The notes: generated from the sequence alone by a model not told the origin. A stretch of DNA of 10,682 nt from Clostridia bacterium (GCA_009776385.1 WRFT01000044.1:1-10682), one strand, 5' to 3'. Positions 1-6,914 are shown, numbered from the stretch's first letter. Made by a program: numbers and translations.

Positions 1-878
1 CCGCAATCGTGATGGACACAGCCGCCTTTAAGTTTCATCGGTTCTCCGTTGAGCCGAAAACCCTCATTAGCATTGAAGGAAATGGTGCGTATTCCTATAG
101 CGGTTACTTCACTGTCTATAAGGGTTCCGTCTTCGTAAAGGCTGGAATGCAACGCATACAGATGAGGTGTTTCCGATGACCAAAGCTGGGGATTTGCCGC
201 AATAAGACGCTGGGCGAGCTCCGTCTGTTCCCCCTCTTGCAGCGTTATGCAGGTCTCCGCTTCCGTAACGGTTTGTCCGTCCTTTACCAGGCGGGAACGC
301 AGAACGACCTCTGCCGGTTTATGGCTTGTGTTCGCAAGTTTTGTTTGAATGCGCAGCGCAGCGTTTTGATTGTTCAAATGCTCCGTATAAGCAAAGACAC
401 CCCAGTTTTCAATGCATATCTTTTCCTTAATGATGAGCCAAACGGGGCGGTATATGCCCGAACCGCTGTACCATCTGGAATTGGGATTCGCGTCGTTGTT
501 AACGGTTACCCGGATGTGATTATCTTCGTTAACAAGCAAATATTCCGTAAGCTCACAAATGAAAGAAGTATAGCCGTAAGGGTGGCGCGCCACGATCTGT
601 TGGTTAAACAAAACGACGGTGTTCATATAAACGCCCTCGAACAACAAAAAAACCCGTTTGTCCTTCCATTCATTGGGAACATACAGCGTTTTTTCGTAGT
701 CTGCGATATCTCCGGGAAAGAAACCGCAGGAGTTTAAGGTGCGCGCCTTGGGATCGCGTTTCATTCCGATGCTAAAGTCATGCGGTAAATCGACCGGGTT
801 TTCCGGTTGGTTGGTCATAAGGTAGGCTTGCCGGTTTTCGGGTTTAAAAACCCATTGCCTATTAAGGGGTTGTTTCAT
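1..878 (-). CDS. Glycoside hydrolase family 2 (beta-galactosidase-type), N-terminal part
   Basis: Reading leftwards from an ATG at 878, the frame stays open to the window edge and gives 292 residues with no stop, so the gene is cut by the window. The protein matches the start of GH2 enzymes. It has a DLPHD segment near residues 30-34, a jelly-roll sugar-binding domain ending in WYSGSGIYRPVWL (about 136-148), an immunoglobulin-like middle domain (about 155-265), and the start of the catalytic barrel with LNGEPMKLKGGCVHHDCG-like residues (277-292). The catalytic glutamates lie beyond the edge, so activity and exact specificity (beta-galactosidase, beta-glucuronidase or beta-mannosidase type) cannot be settled. 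There is no signal peptide, which implies a cytoplasmic enzyme. A GAGAGGAG ribosome binding site lies about 12 bases upstream of the ATG. The gene is divergent from the sugar ABC operon and probably acts on its imported oligosaccharide (inference). Confidence 0.93.
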   Translation of the reverse strand, partial: MKQPLNRQWVFKPENRQAYLMTNQPENPVDLPHDFSIGMKRDPKARTLNSCGFFPGDIADYEKTLYVPNEWKDKRVFLLFEGVYMNTVVLFNQQIVARHPYGYTSFICELTEYLLVNEDNHIRVTVNNDANPNSRWYSGSGIYRPVWLIIKEKICIENWGVFAYTEHLNNQNAALRIQTKLANTSHKPAEVVLRSRLVKDGQTVTEAETCITLQEGEQTELAQRLIAANPQLWSSETPHLYALHSSLYEDGTLIDSEVTAIGIRTISFNANEGFRLNGEPMKLKGGCVHHDC

Positions 879-944
879 AATTTAGAGTCGCTCCTCTCAT
901 TCTTGACGCGGATAGATGGAATTATCAAAATTGAAACATGAAAC

Positions 945-962
945 CTAATACATAAAAAGCAT
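945..962 (-). other. Possible five-codon leader ORF before the GH2 gene
   Basis: On the minus strand an AAAGGAG motif (977-971) is followed after eight bases by ATG at 962 and then a stop, giving the peptide MLFMY. The spacing is ideal for translation initiation, yet the GH2 start is 84 bases further on with its own ribosome binding site. It may be a translated leader, a remnant start of a lost gene, or chance. Nothing in the five residues suggests an attenuator for one amino acid. Confidence 0.2.
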
Positions 963-977
963 AACACCGTCTCCTTT

Positions 978-991
978 GCCTGTCTACAGGC
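978..991. promoter_or_regulatory. 14-bp dyad, candidate GntR-type operator
   Basis: GCCTGT-CT-ACAGGC is a perfect 6+6 inverted repeat around a two-base centre. Its core GTCTAC fits the short GTMKAC form typical of GntR-family operators (family knowledge). It lies between the divergent GH2 and transport genes, next to the leftward leader Shine-Dalgarno, so it could serve either direction. No regulator gene is in the window, and assignment to GntR is inference. Confidence 0.35.
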
Positions 992-1027
992 TGTTTATAT
1001 GATAACAAGGAAATCCGTTTGATGTAT

Positions 1028-1060
1028 TGCCGGGGATGCAAAAACAATTTTCACCCGGCA
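1028..1060. repeat. Inverted repeat TGCCGGG/CCCGGCA upstream of the sugar operon promoter
   Basis: TGCCGGG (1028-1034) and CCCGGCA (1054-1060) are exact reverse complements with 19 bases between them. The interior is itself roughly symmetric: TGCAAAA-like on the left, TTTTCA on the right, ends TG and CA at 1037-1053. There is no U-run on either side to make it a terminator. It sits about 44 bases upstream of the -35 box, so a regulator site is the likelier reading. Confidence 0.35.
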
Positions 1061-1103
1061 GAAAAGTAACGCAATGGCAGAGCGCGAATCCGAAGGATAT
1101 CGT

Positions 1104-1132
1104 TTGACAAAACACCGGGCTGTTCATATAAT
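1104..1132 (+). promoter_or_regulatory. Sigma-A promoter of the sugar ABC operon
   Basis: TTGACA at 1104-1109 and TATAAT at 1127-1132 are both exact consensus hexamers separated by the optimal 17 bases. Transcription would start near 1139-1140, leaving a leader of about 40 bases. The leader carries AGGAGG at 1161-1166, 13 bases before the ATG at 1180, which is slightly longer than ideal. Such a perfect promoter usually needs a repressor or other control, which fits the dyads just upstream (inference). Confidence 0.85.
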
Positions 1133-1179
1133 ACAAACACCGTAAAGGTATCATAACAAAAGGAGGCGCAGTCTGCTCT

Positions 1180-2772
1180 ATGAAGAAACTCATCTCCCTG
1201 CTCCTCGCGGTTCTGCTAACCGCGGCCGTCGCGCCGGCATTTGCCGCGCCGAATCTGTATCCCGCCGGGGATAATTACCCGATGGATACCGATATTTCCG
1301 TTACTTGGTGGATGGGCGAGGGATATGTCCCGGACGCCGTTTTCGCGTCCGCCGATGATTCTCCCTTTCACATCAACTTCCAAAAGATGACCGGTTTAAA
1401 AGTGGATTGGAAGTATCTTCCCGCCGGTGGTGACGCCAATCAGGCGTTTAACCAAATGCTCACGGAAGATCCGCTGCCGGATGTCATCTTCTTTGGCGGC
1501 AACATGATGAGCGATGCCGCCCGTTATCTGGAAGAAGGCGTTTTCCTGGATTTAACGCCCTATCTGGAAGAGTTTGCCCCTGCTTACTGGCAATGGATTC
1601 ACACCAATCCTGCCTATAATAACGCGATGAAGACGGATGCCGGTCAGTATTACGGCTTCGGCTTCTTCCGTGAGGATGGCGGCTGGAACGATACGTATCA
1701 AGGCCCCGTCGTCCGTCAGGATTGGCTGGCTGAGTGCGAACTGGAAGCCCCGGTTACCATTTCCGACTGGACGAATGTGCTGACTGTATTTAAAGAGAAA
1801 TACGGCGCGACATTCACAGCCCCCTGGTCCCGTTTCAGGCAGGAAGGCTCCGGCATCCCCGGTGCGTTCGGCGCGTACGGCACCAGTGATCTTTCCCTGT
1901 TTGTCAACGAAGAAGGCAAGGTACGTCTGGCTCAGGCGGAACCGGAATGGCTGGAGTACATGCTTCAGTTAAACGCGTGGTGGGAAGCGGGCCTCATCGA
2001 TCAGGACGTGCTGGCCAACCAGACTGACACCGAGGCGAAAGCCAAGGCGCTGGCCGGCAGTACCGGCATCGCGTACACCTCCATGGGACAAATGTCTAAC
2101 TGGCGTAACGAAGCGGCTCAGGCAGGCACCGGCGCTGACTGGGTTGGCTTGCAATACCCGCATGGCGATGACGGAATGCTCTCCATGGTCTTTGGCGGTT
2201 ACGGTATCGGCGGCCAAGTCGCCGTTGTCTCCGGAGACTGTGATCCCGCCAAAATCGAGACAGTCTTAAAAGCGCTGGATTATGCCTATACGGACGAAGG
2301 AAACCTCTTCTGGAACTATGGCGTGATGGGGGAGACCTGGGAATACAATGAAGACGGCCTGCCCGTCTATCTGCCCGTTGTCACGGAAGATCCGGACGGC
2401 CTGAACAACGCCATCGCCAAGTACGGCGGGTCCACCTGGAGCGGCAATTGCATTCAGGAAACGAGGCTCCTGTACTTGAAGAACACATCCGCGTCCATCG
2501 ATGCGAACAATCTGTGGTTCTATCCCAATATCGATGTCGCCTCCAAGTGGAAGCTGCCTCCGGGCATTACGCTGACCGCCGATGAAAGCGCCGAGAACGA
2601 CTTCATACGCGCGTCCATCTCCACCATCGTCGCCGAGTCCTGCGCCAAGCTCATTACAGGCGAAATGACCGCGGCGGACTGGGATGAGTATATCGGGCAG
2701 TTGGAAGCGCTTGGCCTTTACAAGATGCTGGAAATCCGCCAGGCTGCTTACGATAGGTACTTAACAAGGTAA
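1180..2772 (+). CDS. Sugar ABC transporter extracellular solute-binding protein, LplA-like
   Basis: This 530-residue protein starts with a signal peptide: MKK, a hydrophobic core to about residue 18, and an AFA|A signal-peptidase I site near 20-23. The mature part reads like a large carbohydrate-binding protein of solute-binding family 1, LplA/YtcQ branch. It has WWMGEGYVPDA (about 43-53), a FQKMTGLKVDW-type segment (67-77) and LPDVIFFGG (99-107), and aromatic residues are frequent. It would capture an oligosaccharide outside the cell and deliver it to the two permeases downstream. Unusually it has no lipobox cysteine; the first cysteine is near residue 186, so lipid anchoring as in most Gram-positive relatives is not predicted. 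The substrate is unknown; the neighbouring GH2 and GH3 genes suggest a beta-linked oligosaccharide. It is the first gene after a consensus promoter and is separated from the permeases by a strong stem-loop. Confidence 0.93.
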   Translation: MKKLISLLLAVLLTAAVAPAFAAPNLYPAGDNYPMDTDISVTWWMGEGYVPDAVFASADDSPFHINFQKMTGLKVDWKYLPAGGDANQAFNQMLTEDPLPDVIFFGGNMMSDAARYLEEGVFLDLTPYLEEFAPAYWQWIHTNPAYNNAMKTDAGQYYGFGFFREDGGWNDTYQGPVVRQDWLAECELEAPVTISDWTNVLTVFKEKYGATFTAPWSRFRQEGSGIPGAFGAYGTSDLSLFVNEEGKVRLAQAEPEWLEYMLQLNAWWEAGLIDQDVLANQTDTEAKAKALAGSTGIAYTSMGQMSNWRNEAAQAGTGADWVGLQYPHGDDGMLSMVFGGYGIGGQVAVVSGDCDPAKIETVLKALDYAYTDEGNLFWNYGVMGETWEYNEDGLPVYLPVVTEDPDGLNNAIAKYGGSTWSGNCIQETRLLYLKNTSASIDANNLWFYPNIDVASKWKLPPGITLTADESAENDFIRASISTIVAESCAKLITGEMTAADWDEYIGQLEALGLYKMLEIRQAAYDRYLTR

Positions 2773-2780
2773 ACATAATT

Positions 2781-2819
2781 AGCAGGGAGGGGGAGCAGCA
2801 CTCCCCCTCCCTGCTTATT
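2781..2819 (+). terminator. Strong stem-loop between binding-protein and permease genes
   Basis: The arms at 2781-2795 (AGCAGGGAGGGGGAG) and 2801-2815 are perfectly complementary over 15 base pairs with a five-base loop, CAGCA. The downstream run is only TATTT, weak for a terminator. A stem-loop at this place in binding-protein transport operons commonly makes most transcripts stop there, or protects the upstream message, so the binding protein is made in excess of the permeases (known for malE-malF). Partial terminator or mRNA stabiliser cannot be distinguished here. Confidence 0.75.
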
Positions 2820-2844
2820 TCCACACAGGGGCATGGAGGATAAT

Positions 2845-3819
2845 ATGACGGATGCGGCGCGGCGTGCTGCGCGGAAGAACCCTTTTGATGCGCATGGGCG
2901 CAGGTCTTTGGGGCAGTTAATCGCAAGAGATTTTAGGTTACACAAGTACAAATACCTTATGATTCTGCCCGTGGTGGTCTTTTTTGCGTTATTCGCGTAC
3001 AAACCGATGGGTGGCTTAATCATCGCGTTTAAGGAGTATCGCCCGCGGTTGGGCATCATGGGCAGCAAGTGGGTAGGGCTCACCCATTTTACCAATTTTT
3101 TTAATGATATTTACCTGGTGCGTATTATTCGCAACACCCTCTCCATCAGTTTTTTAAACATCCTTTTCGGGTTCCCCGCGCCGATTCTGCTGGCGCTTTT
3201 ACTTAACGAAGTACGTAACCGCAGGTTTAAACGCACCGTGCAAACCATAACCTATATGCCGTATTTCATCTCTTTGGTTGTCACTTGCGCGTTGGTGAAG
3301 GTCTACTGCCAAAACAACGGCCTTTTCAGTCAGATAGCCGTCGCGTTCGGCGGAACCAAACAAAACTTGCTTTTAAATAAAAACGCCTTCTATCCGATTT
3401 ACGTCATATCCGATATCTGGCAGCAAATCGGGTGGAACTCCATTATCTATTTAGCCGCGCTTTCGAGTATCGACCAGGAACAATACGAGGCGGCCCGTAT
3501 CGACGGCGCCGGCAGGCTGAAACAGGTGCTGCATGTCACCTTGCCGGGCTTACTGCCCACCATTACCATCCTTTTCATCCTTAGAATGGGCAGTGTGTTA
3601 AACGTCGGGTTTGAAAAAATCATACTGCTCTATTCCGAGGCTATTTATGAAGTAGCCGATGTCATATCAACCTATCTGTACCGCCGCGGCATCGTATCCT
3701 CTAATCCCTCCTACAGCTATGCCACCGCCATCGGTTTGTTTAATTCCGTCGTTAACCTCAGCTTCTTATTGTTCTTTAACTGGCTCAGTAAACGCACCAC
3801 CCAATCCGGTTTGTTTTAA
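2845..3819 (+). CDS. Sugar ABC transporter permease, LplB-like
   Basis: This is an inner-membrane channel subunit of a CUT1-type sugar importer. A basic N-terminus is followed by a first membrane segment (YLMILPVVVFFALFAY, about residues 37-52) and several further hydrophobic segments. The EAA loop that docks with the ATPase is clear: EAARIDGAGRLKQVLHVTLP, about residues 215-234. I prefer the ATG at 2845 (324 residues) because GGAGG at 2835-2839 sits five bases before it. An in-frame ATG at 2833 would add four residues, but the only purine-rich stretch before it (AGGGG) is a single base away. The gene follows the binding protein after the stem-loop and precedes its partner permease by 15 bases. 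No ATPase gene is in the operon, so a shared MsmX-type ATPase is probable (family knowledge). Confidence 0.95.
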   Translation: MTDAARRAARKNPFDAHGRRSLGQLIARDFRLHKYKYLMILPVVVFFALFAYKPMGGLIIAFKEYRPRLGIMGSKWVGLTHFTNFFNDIYLVRIIRNTLSISFLNILFGFPAPILLALLLNEVRNRRFKRTVQTITYMPYFISLVVTCALVKVYCQNNGLFSQIAVAFGGTKQNLLLNKNAFYPIYVISDIWQQIGWNSIIYLAALSSIDQEQYEAARIDGAGRLKQVLHVTLPGLLPTITILFILRMGSVLNVGFEKIILLYSEAIYEVADVISTYLYRRGIVSSNPSYSYATAIGLFNSVVNLSFLLFFNWLSKRTTQSGLF

Positions 3820-3834
3820 GGAGGCGCGAACTTT

Positions 3835-4752
3835 ATGTCCTCAAGCGGCGCGGCAACGGGAAAAACGCGTGCATGGCTTAAACCGGGGCCGGGAGAGCGT
3901 GCCTTTGATGTGTTTAACGCCACGTTATTGATATTACTGTGCCTTGTGACCTTATATCCCATGTATTATGTCATTTGCGCCTCTTTTTCCAATAATATCG
4001 CGCTGCTGACCACGCCCGGTTTTCTTCCTTATCCGCGCGGCTTTAATATGGGCGCGTACCGCCTGGCATTCTCACACCCCCTGTTGGTTTCAGGCTATAA
4101 GAATATCATGATTATTTTGGCGGGCGCGCTGCCTGTTAACATTATCATGACGCTCTTTTGCGGATACTTTATGGCGTCAAGCGGTATGTTGCTGCGCAAA
4201 CCGATCATCGCCCTTATCATGTTTACCATGTTCTTTTCCGGCGGCATGATACCTGTTTATCTGAATGTCCGTTCTTTAGGCCTAACCAACACGTTATGGG
4301 CGCTTATATTACCTACGGCGGTCAGTGTTTATAACAGCATCATTTGTAAAACGGCAATCGAGGCCGTACCGGACAGCTTAAAGGAGTCCGCGTACATCGA
4401 CGGCGCCAATGATGTGGTCATCGTTTTTCGTATCATCTTTCCGCTTATCATGCCTACCATCGCCGTATTGCTTTTGTATTACGGCGTAAGCCACTGGAAC
4501 AGTTGGTTCCCGGCCACCCTATACATTCAGGATAATGCCATGATGCCGATACAAAACATTCTGCGCGCCGTATTAATTGCCAACTCCGACATACTCAACG
4601 CCGCCGTGACGGAAAACGATAAAATCGACCAGTTTGCCGAGACCATTAAGTATGCCGCAATTGTTATCACCACAGTACCGGTGCTTTGTATATATCCTTT
4701 CCTGCAGCGGTATTTTGTCAAGGGCGTCATGATCGGCGCGGTAAAAGGATAA
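3835..4752 (+). CDS. Sugar ABC transporter permease, LplC/YtcP-like
   Basis: This second channel subunit has 305 residues and about six membrane segments, the first at roughly 29-48 (LLILLCLVTLYPMYYVIC-like). It has the family features FFSGGMIPVYL (133-143), the EAA loop KESAYIDGANDVVIVFRIIFP (183-203), and the typical C-terminus VKGVMIGAVKG. It would pair with the upstream permease to form the channel. AAGGAGG at 3818-3824 overlaps the preceding stop codon and is 10 bases before the ATG, showing tight translational linkage. The length and ending are normal for the family, so the gene appears intact. Confidence 0.95.
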   Translation: MSSSGAATGKTRAWLKPGPGERAFDVFNATLLILLCLVTLYPMYYVICASFSNNIALLTTPGFLPYPRGFNMGAYRLAFSHPLLVSGYKNIMIILAGALPVNIIMTLFCGYFMASSGMLLRKPIIALIMFTMFFSGGMIPVYLNVRSLGLTNTLWALILPTAVSVYNSIICKTAIEAVPDSLKESAYIDGANDVVIVFRIIFPLIMPTIAVLLLYYGVSHWNSWFPATLYIQDNAMMPIQNILRAVLIANSDILNAAVTENDKIDQFAETIKYAAIVITTVPVLCIYPFLQRYFVKGVMIGAVKG

Positions 4753-4764
4753 AAGTAATTATTT

Positions 4765-4780
4765 ATCCGCGGATGCGGAT
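4765..4780 (+). repeat. Small stem-loop before the fourth operon gene
   Basis: ATCCGC-GGAT-GCGGAT forms a six-base-pair stem with a four-base loop. It lies directly before the AAGGAGG ribosome binding site (4782-4788) of the small downstream gene. There is no U-run, so it is not a terminator. It might tune translation of the next gene, or be chance. Confidence 0.3.
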
Positions 4781-4792
4781 GAAGGAGGCATT

Positions 4793-5389
4793 ATGATGCA
4801 AGCTGCAGCTCTTTTAACGGCGGTTGTGCTCCTGTTCGCTGCGCCGCTTTTACTTGTCACGGGGAATGACCTAACCGCGGCAGAAACAACCATACAAGTG
4901 CCGGAATTGCCGCGTGATTTGTATGGGTTCTTAACCGGTACGGTCACGAATGTGTCCGTGGATGATGCATTTTTACTAACGGCAGAAAGCGAGCAAAGCG
5001 GTCAATTTGTCTTTTCGATAGAGGCGCATACCTATGTGCCGGTAGGTTTTGTACCGGAGGTGGGTTCCGACCTATGGTGCTTCTACGATATGGGCGCTAT
5101 TATGCCGGCCATTTATCCTCCGCTGTATCGGGCCGTTGCCGTTTTACCCGTGCGGGATGACGCTATTGCGTATCTGGGCGTGTTTAATGAAGAAGGCATC
5201 AGCTTGGATGGAACGCTTCTGATAAAACCCGATGAGGAAATGCGGGTGCAAGACGTAAACGGCGATGCGTACACGGGCGATCTTGCCAATAAACTGCTGC
5301 TGGTAACCTACTCGGTTTCCACACGCAGTATCCCCGCTATCACGACGCCGGAAAGCGTCATTATATTAGACCAGAGTATAGTGGAATAA
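4793..5389 (+). CDS. Small exported or membrane-anchored protein of unknown function
   Basis: The 198-residue product starts with a long hydrophobic stretch (about residues 4-23) that lacks the usual positive charges, so it may be a weak signal peptide or an N-terminal anchor. The rest is a soluble, beta-rich-looking domain: FLTGTVTNVS (46-55), YDMGAIMPAIYPPLYRAVAV (98-117), then LANKLLLVTYSVSTRSIPA (165-183) and a terminal TTPESVIIL. From memory, this set of motifs resembles the N-terminal domain of clostridial and Bacillus surface proteins that also carry copper-amine-oxidase-like stalk repeats; the stalk is absent here. I know of no assigned function. AAGGAGG at 4782-4788 is four bases before the ATG at 4793 and seven before a second ATG at 4796, so the true start may be 4796. 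It is 40 bases after the permease and likely co-transcribed, suggesting an accessory envelope role in sugar uptake (inference). Confidence 0.8.
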   Translation: MMQAAALLTAVVLLFAAPLLLVTGNDLTAAETTIQVPELPRDLYGFLTGTVTNVSVDDAFLLTAESEQSGQFVFSIEAHTYVPVGFVPEVGSDLWCFYDMGAIMPAIYPPLYRAVAVLPVRDDAIAYLGVFNEEGISLDGTLLIKPDEEMRVQDVNGDAYTGDLANKLLLVTYSVSTRSIPAITTPESVIILDQSIVE

Positions 5390-5422
5390 CATATCAGATA
5401 CCTTTATTCCTATAATCAACGA

Positions 5423-5468
5423 AGCGTTCTCAGGCGATGAGTCGTCTTGCGGAACGCTCTTTATTTTT
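5423..5468 (+). terminator. Candidate terminator of the sugar ABC operon
   Basis: AGCGTTC (5423-5429) and GAACGCT (5452-5458) are perfect complements with a 22-base loop, followed by CTTTATTTTT (5459-5468). The stem is short and the loop long, so strength is uncertain. It overlaps the 3' end of the convergent MATE gene, as expected where two genes meet with a short gap. Confidence 0.45.
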
Positions 5469-6800
5469 AATCAGACAGGTATATGTGATAAACACTAAAA
5501 GCGCGCCTGCCGCCCATCCGATACCATCCGCCAGATAAATGCCCCAAAGGCCCATCATCGTTGTTAACAAATGGACAGATAAAAGCCGGAACAATAACTC
5601 TGTAAAACCCGACAGAGCGGGAACGGTCATGTATCCCATGCCTTGAATGGCGGCCCTATGCAAGCATAGCCAATAGAGCGCGGGAAGGCATAACGCCATG
5701 GCGCGCAGCGCGTTTGTACCATGCTTAAATACTACGGATATCTCGCCCGCGCTATCCGTAACCAGCAGCGCGATAAGATGCGGGGCCAGCAAATAGACGG
5801 GGACGGCAATCATAAGGGAAGCGAAGAGCCCCAGTCTGCGGGATACACGCAAGCCCTGCTTGATGCGCGTAAAATTGCCCGCTCCGGCATTCTGCCCGCA
5901 AAAGGTACCCGTAGCGACTTCTAAACCGGCGCAAGCGATTTCGAGCACACCGTAATAGCGTTTAGCGGCTGCCAAGCCCGCGACAAACAGTTCGCCAAAA
6001 CCGTTCACAACAGCCTGCACCATCAAACCGCCCGTTGCGATAACCGCGTTACGCGCCGCAAGCGGCGCGCCCAGGCGAAGCAGATCGAGGATGACACGCG
6101 CATCCGGTCTAAAATCTTTTGTTTGAGGCATTAACATTTTCATTTTACGTTGCGTGCCAAAGCAGATGCCAAACGGACATAACTGCGACAAATCCGTTAA
6201 GATCGCCGCCCCCGCTACGCCCGCGCCGCAAAAGGCGACTAAAACAACATCGGCTAAGATACTTAGAACGCTCGCTAAAGCGATAGCCAGTAGGGGCGTC
6301 CTGCTGTTACCGACAGCGTAAAGCAGCGCGCCGTAAAGGTTATATGCCATGCAAGCGGGCAAGCCGGCTATAATACAATGTAGGTATATCAGTGCGTTGG
6401 CTATCAGCTCTTCCGGTGTGTTAAGCAATAACAACAGCGAGCGCGCCGTTCCCAGGCCAACCGCCATAATGACCGATACCACGGCGATGGCAATCCATAC
6501 AGCCATGGCCGCCGATTGTCTGAAGCCTTCCGTGTCACCCGCACCGAATCGCTGTGCCATTCGTGTGCCGAAGCCTTGTGTAAAACCCATAACGAGGCTG
6601 ATAACCATCCAAACCAGAAAACCGGCCGTGCCGACGGCCGCAAAGGCTTGAACCCCCAGTAACCTGCCAATCACAATGCCGTCAGCCAGCGTATAGAGTT
6701 GCTGCAACGCGTAGCAGCCCATCAGCGGCAGGGCAAAGCGCACGATATGAGAGGAAGGCTTGCCGCGGGTCATATCGGCTAGTCCGTGTATACGCTTCAC
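5430..6800 (-). CDS. MATE-family multidrug/sodium efflux protein
   Basis: The product has up to 456 residues and about 12 hydrophobic segments. It has the family N-terminus MTRGKPSSHIVRFALPLMG (from residue 10), then QQLYTLADGIVIGRLLG, and VATGTFCGQNAGAGN near the middle, where the second bundle begins. MATE proteins export cationic drugs or metabolites using a sodium or proton gradient. The start is unclear. GTG at 6800 is the only upstream start in frame, but the GGAGG motif (minus strand, 6804-6800) runs into it. The next ATG is at 6773, about 26 bases from that motif. The frame is closed by a stop just upstream of the GTG. The gene is convergent with the transport operon and divergent from GH3, with no visible link to sugar use. 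Confidence 0.93.
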   Translation of the reverse strand: MKRIHGLADMTRGKPSSHIVRFALPLMGCYALQQLYTLADGIVIGRLLGVQAFAAVGTAGFLVWMVISLVMGFTQGFGTRMAQRFGAGDTEGFRQSAAMAVWIAIAVVSVIMAVGLGTARSLLLLLNTPEELIANALIYLHCIIAGLPACMAYNLYGALLYAVGNSRTPLLAIALASVLSILADVVLVAFCGAGVAGAAILTDLSQLCPFGICFGTQRKMKMLMPQTKDFRPDARVILDLLRLGAPLAARNAVIATGGLMVQAVVNGFGELFVAGLAAAKRYYGVLEIACAGLEVATGTFCGQNAGAGNFTRIKQGLRVSRRLGLFASLMIAVPVYLLAPHLIALLVTDSAGEISVVFKHGTNALRAMALCLPALYWLCLHRAAIQGMGYMTVPALSGFTELLFRLLSVHLLTTMMGLWGIYLADGIGWAAGALLVFITYTCLIKNKERSARRLIA

Positions 6801-6806
6801 CTCCGC

Positions 6807-6824
6807 CGCGGTGTATCAACCGCG
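6807..6824. promoter_or_regulatory. Inverted repeat in the MATE leader, candidate operator
   Basis: CGCGGT (6807-6812) and ACCGCG (6819-6824) are exact reverse complements around GTATCA. The repeat lies between the putative MATE -10 box and its Shine-Dalgarno, at about the expected transcription start. A repressor bound here would block transcription; alternatively it is an RNA hairpin in the leader. No regulator gene is adjacent. Confidence 0.35.
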
Positions 6825-6831
6825 TTCCGTT

Positions 6832-6837
6832 ATTATA
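6832..6837 (-). promoter_or_regulatory. Candidate -10 box of the MATE gene
   Basis: The minus strand reads TATAAT at 6837-6832, an exact -10 hexamer. At 17 bases upstream the sequence is TGTCAC, a poor -35 match, so the promoter is either weak or depends on an activator. The leader would be roughly 25 bases. Confidence 0.4.
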
Positions 6838-6914
6838 CACTGTCTGGCAATACCGTGACACGGCTCCGAGGAATTGTTTTAATTGTTTTCAGTATGACCG
6901 CTTGTTCTCTCTAT

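Larger units (their letters stand above)
879..1179. other. Divergent intergenic control region
   Basis: This 301-base gap separates the leftward GH2 gene from the rightward transport operon. It holds a consensus rightward promoter, a 14-base dyad at 978-991, a longer inverted repeat at 1028-1060, and a leftward Shine-Dalgarno plus five-codon ORF at 945-977. I found no convincing leftward -35/-10 pair for the GH2 gene, only AT-rich sequence such as TATAAA (minus strand, 999-994). No RNA gene or additional protein gene is evident. Confidence 0.7.

Noticed and set aside
237..737. Plus-strand open frame of 166 codons
   Set aside because: It is antisense to the GH2 gene, whose minus-strand reading has clear family motifs; no ribosome site or recognisable domain on the plus strand.
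984..1193. Minus-strand open frame of 69 codons across the divergent control region
   Set aside because: It covers the consensus promoter and the SBP ribosome site, has no Shine-Dalgarno and no recognisable motifs.
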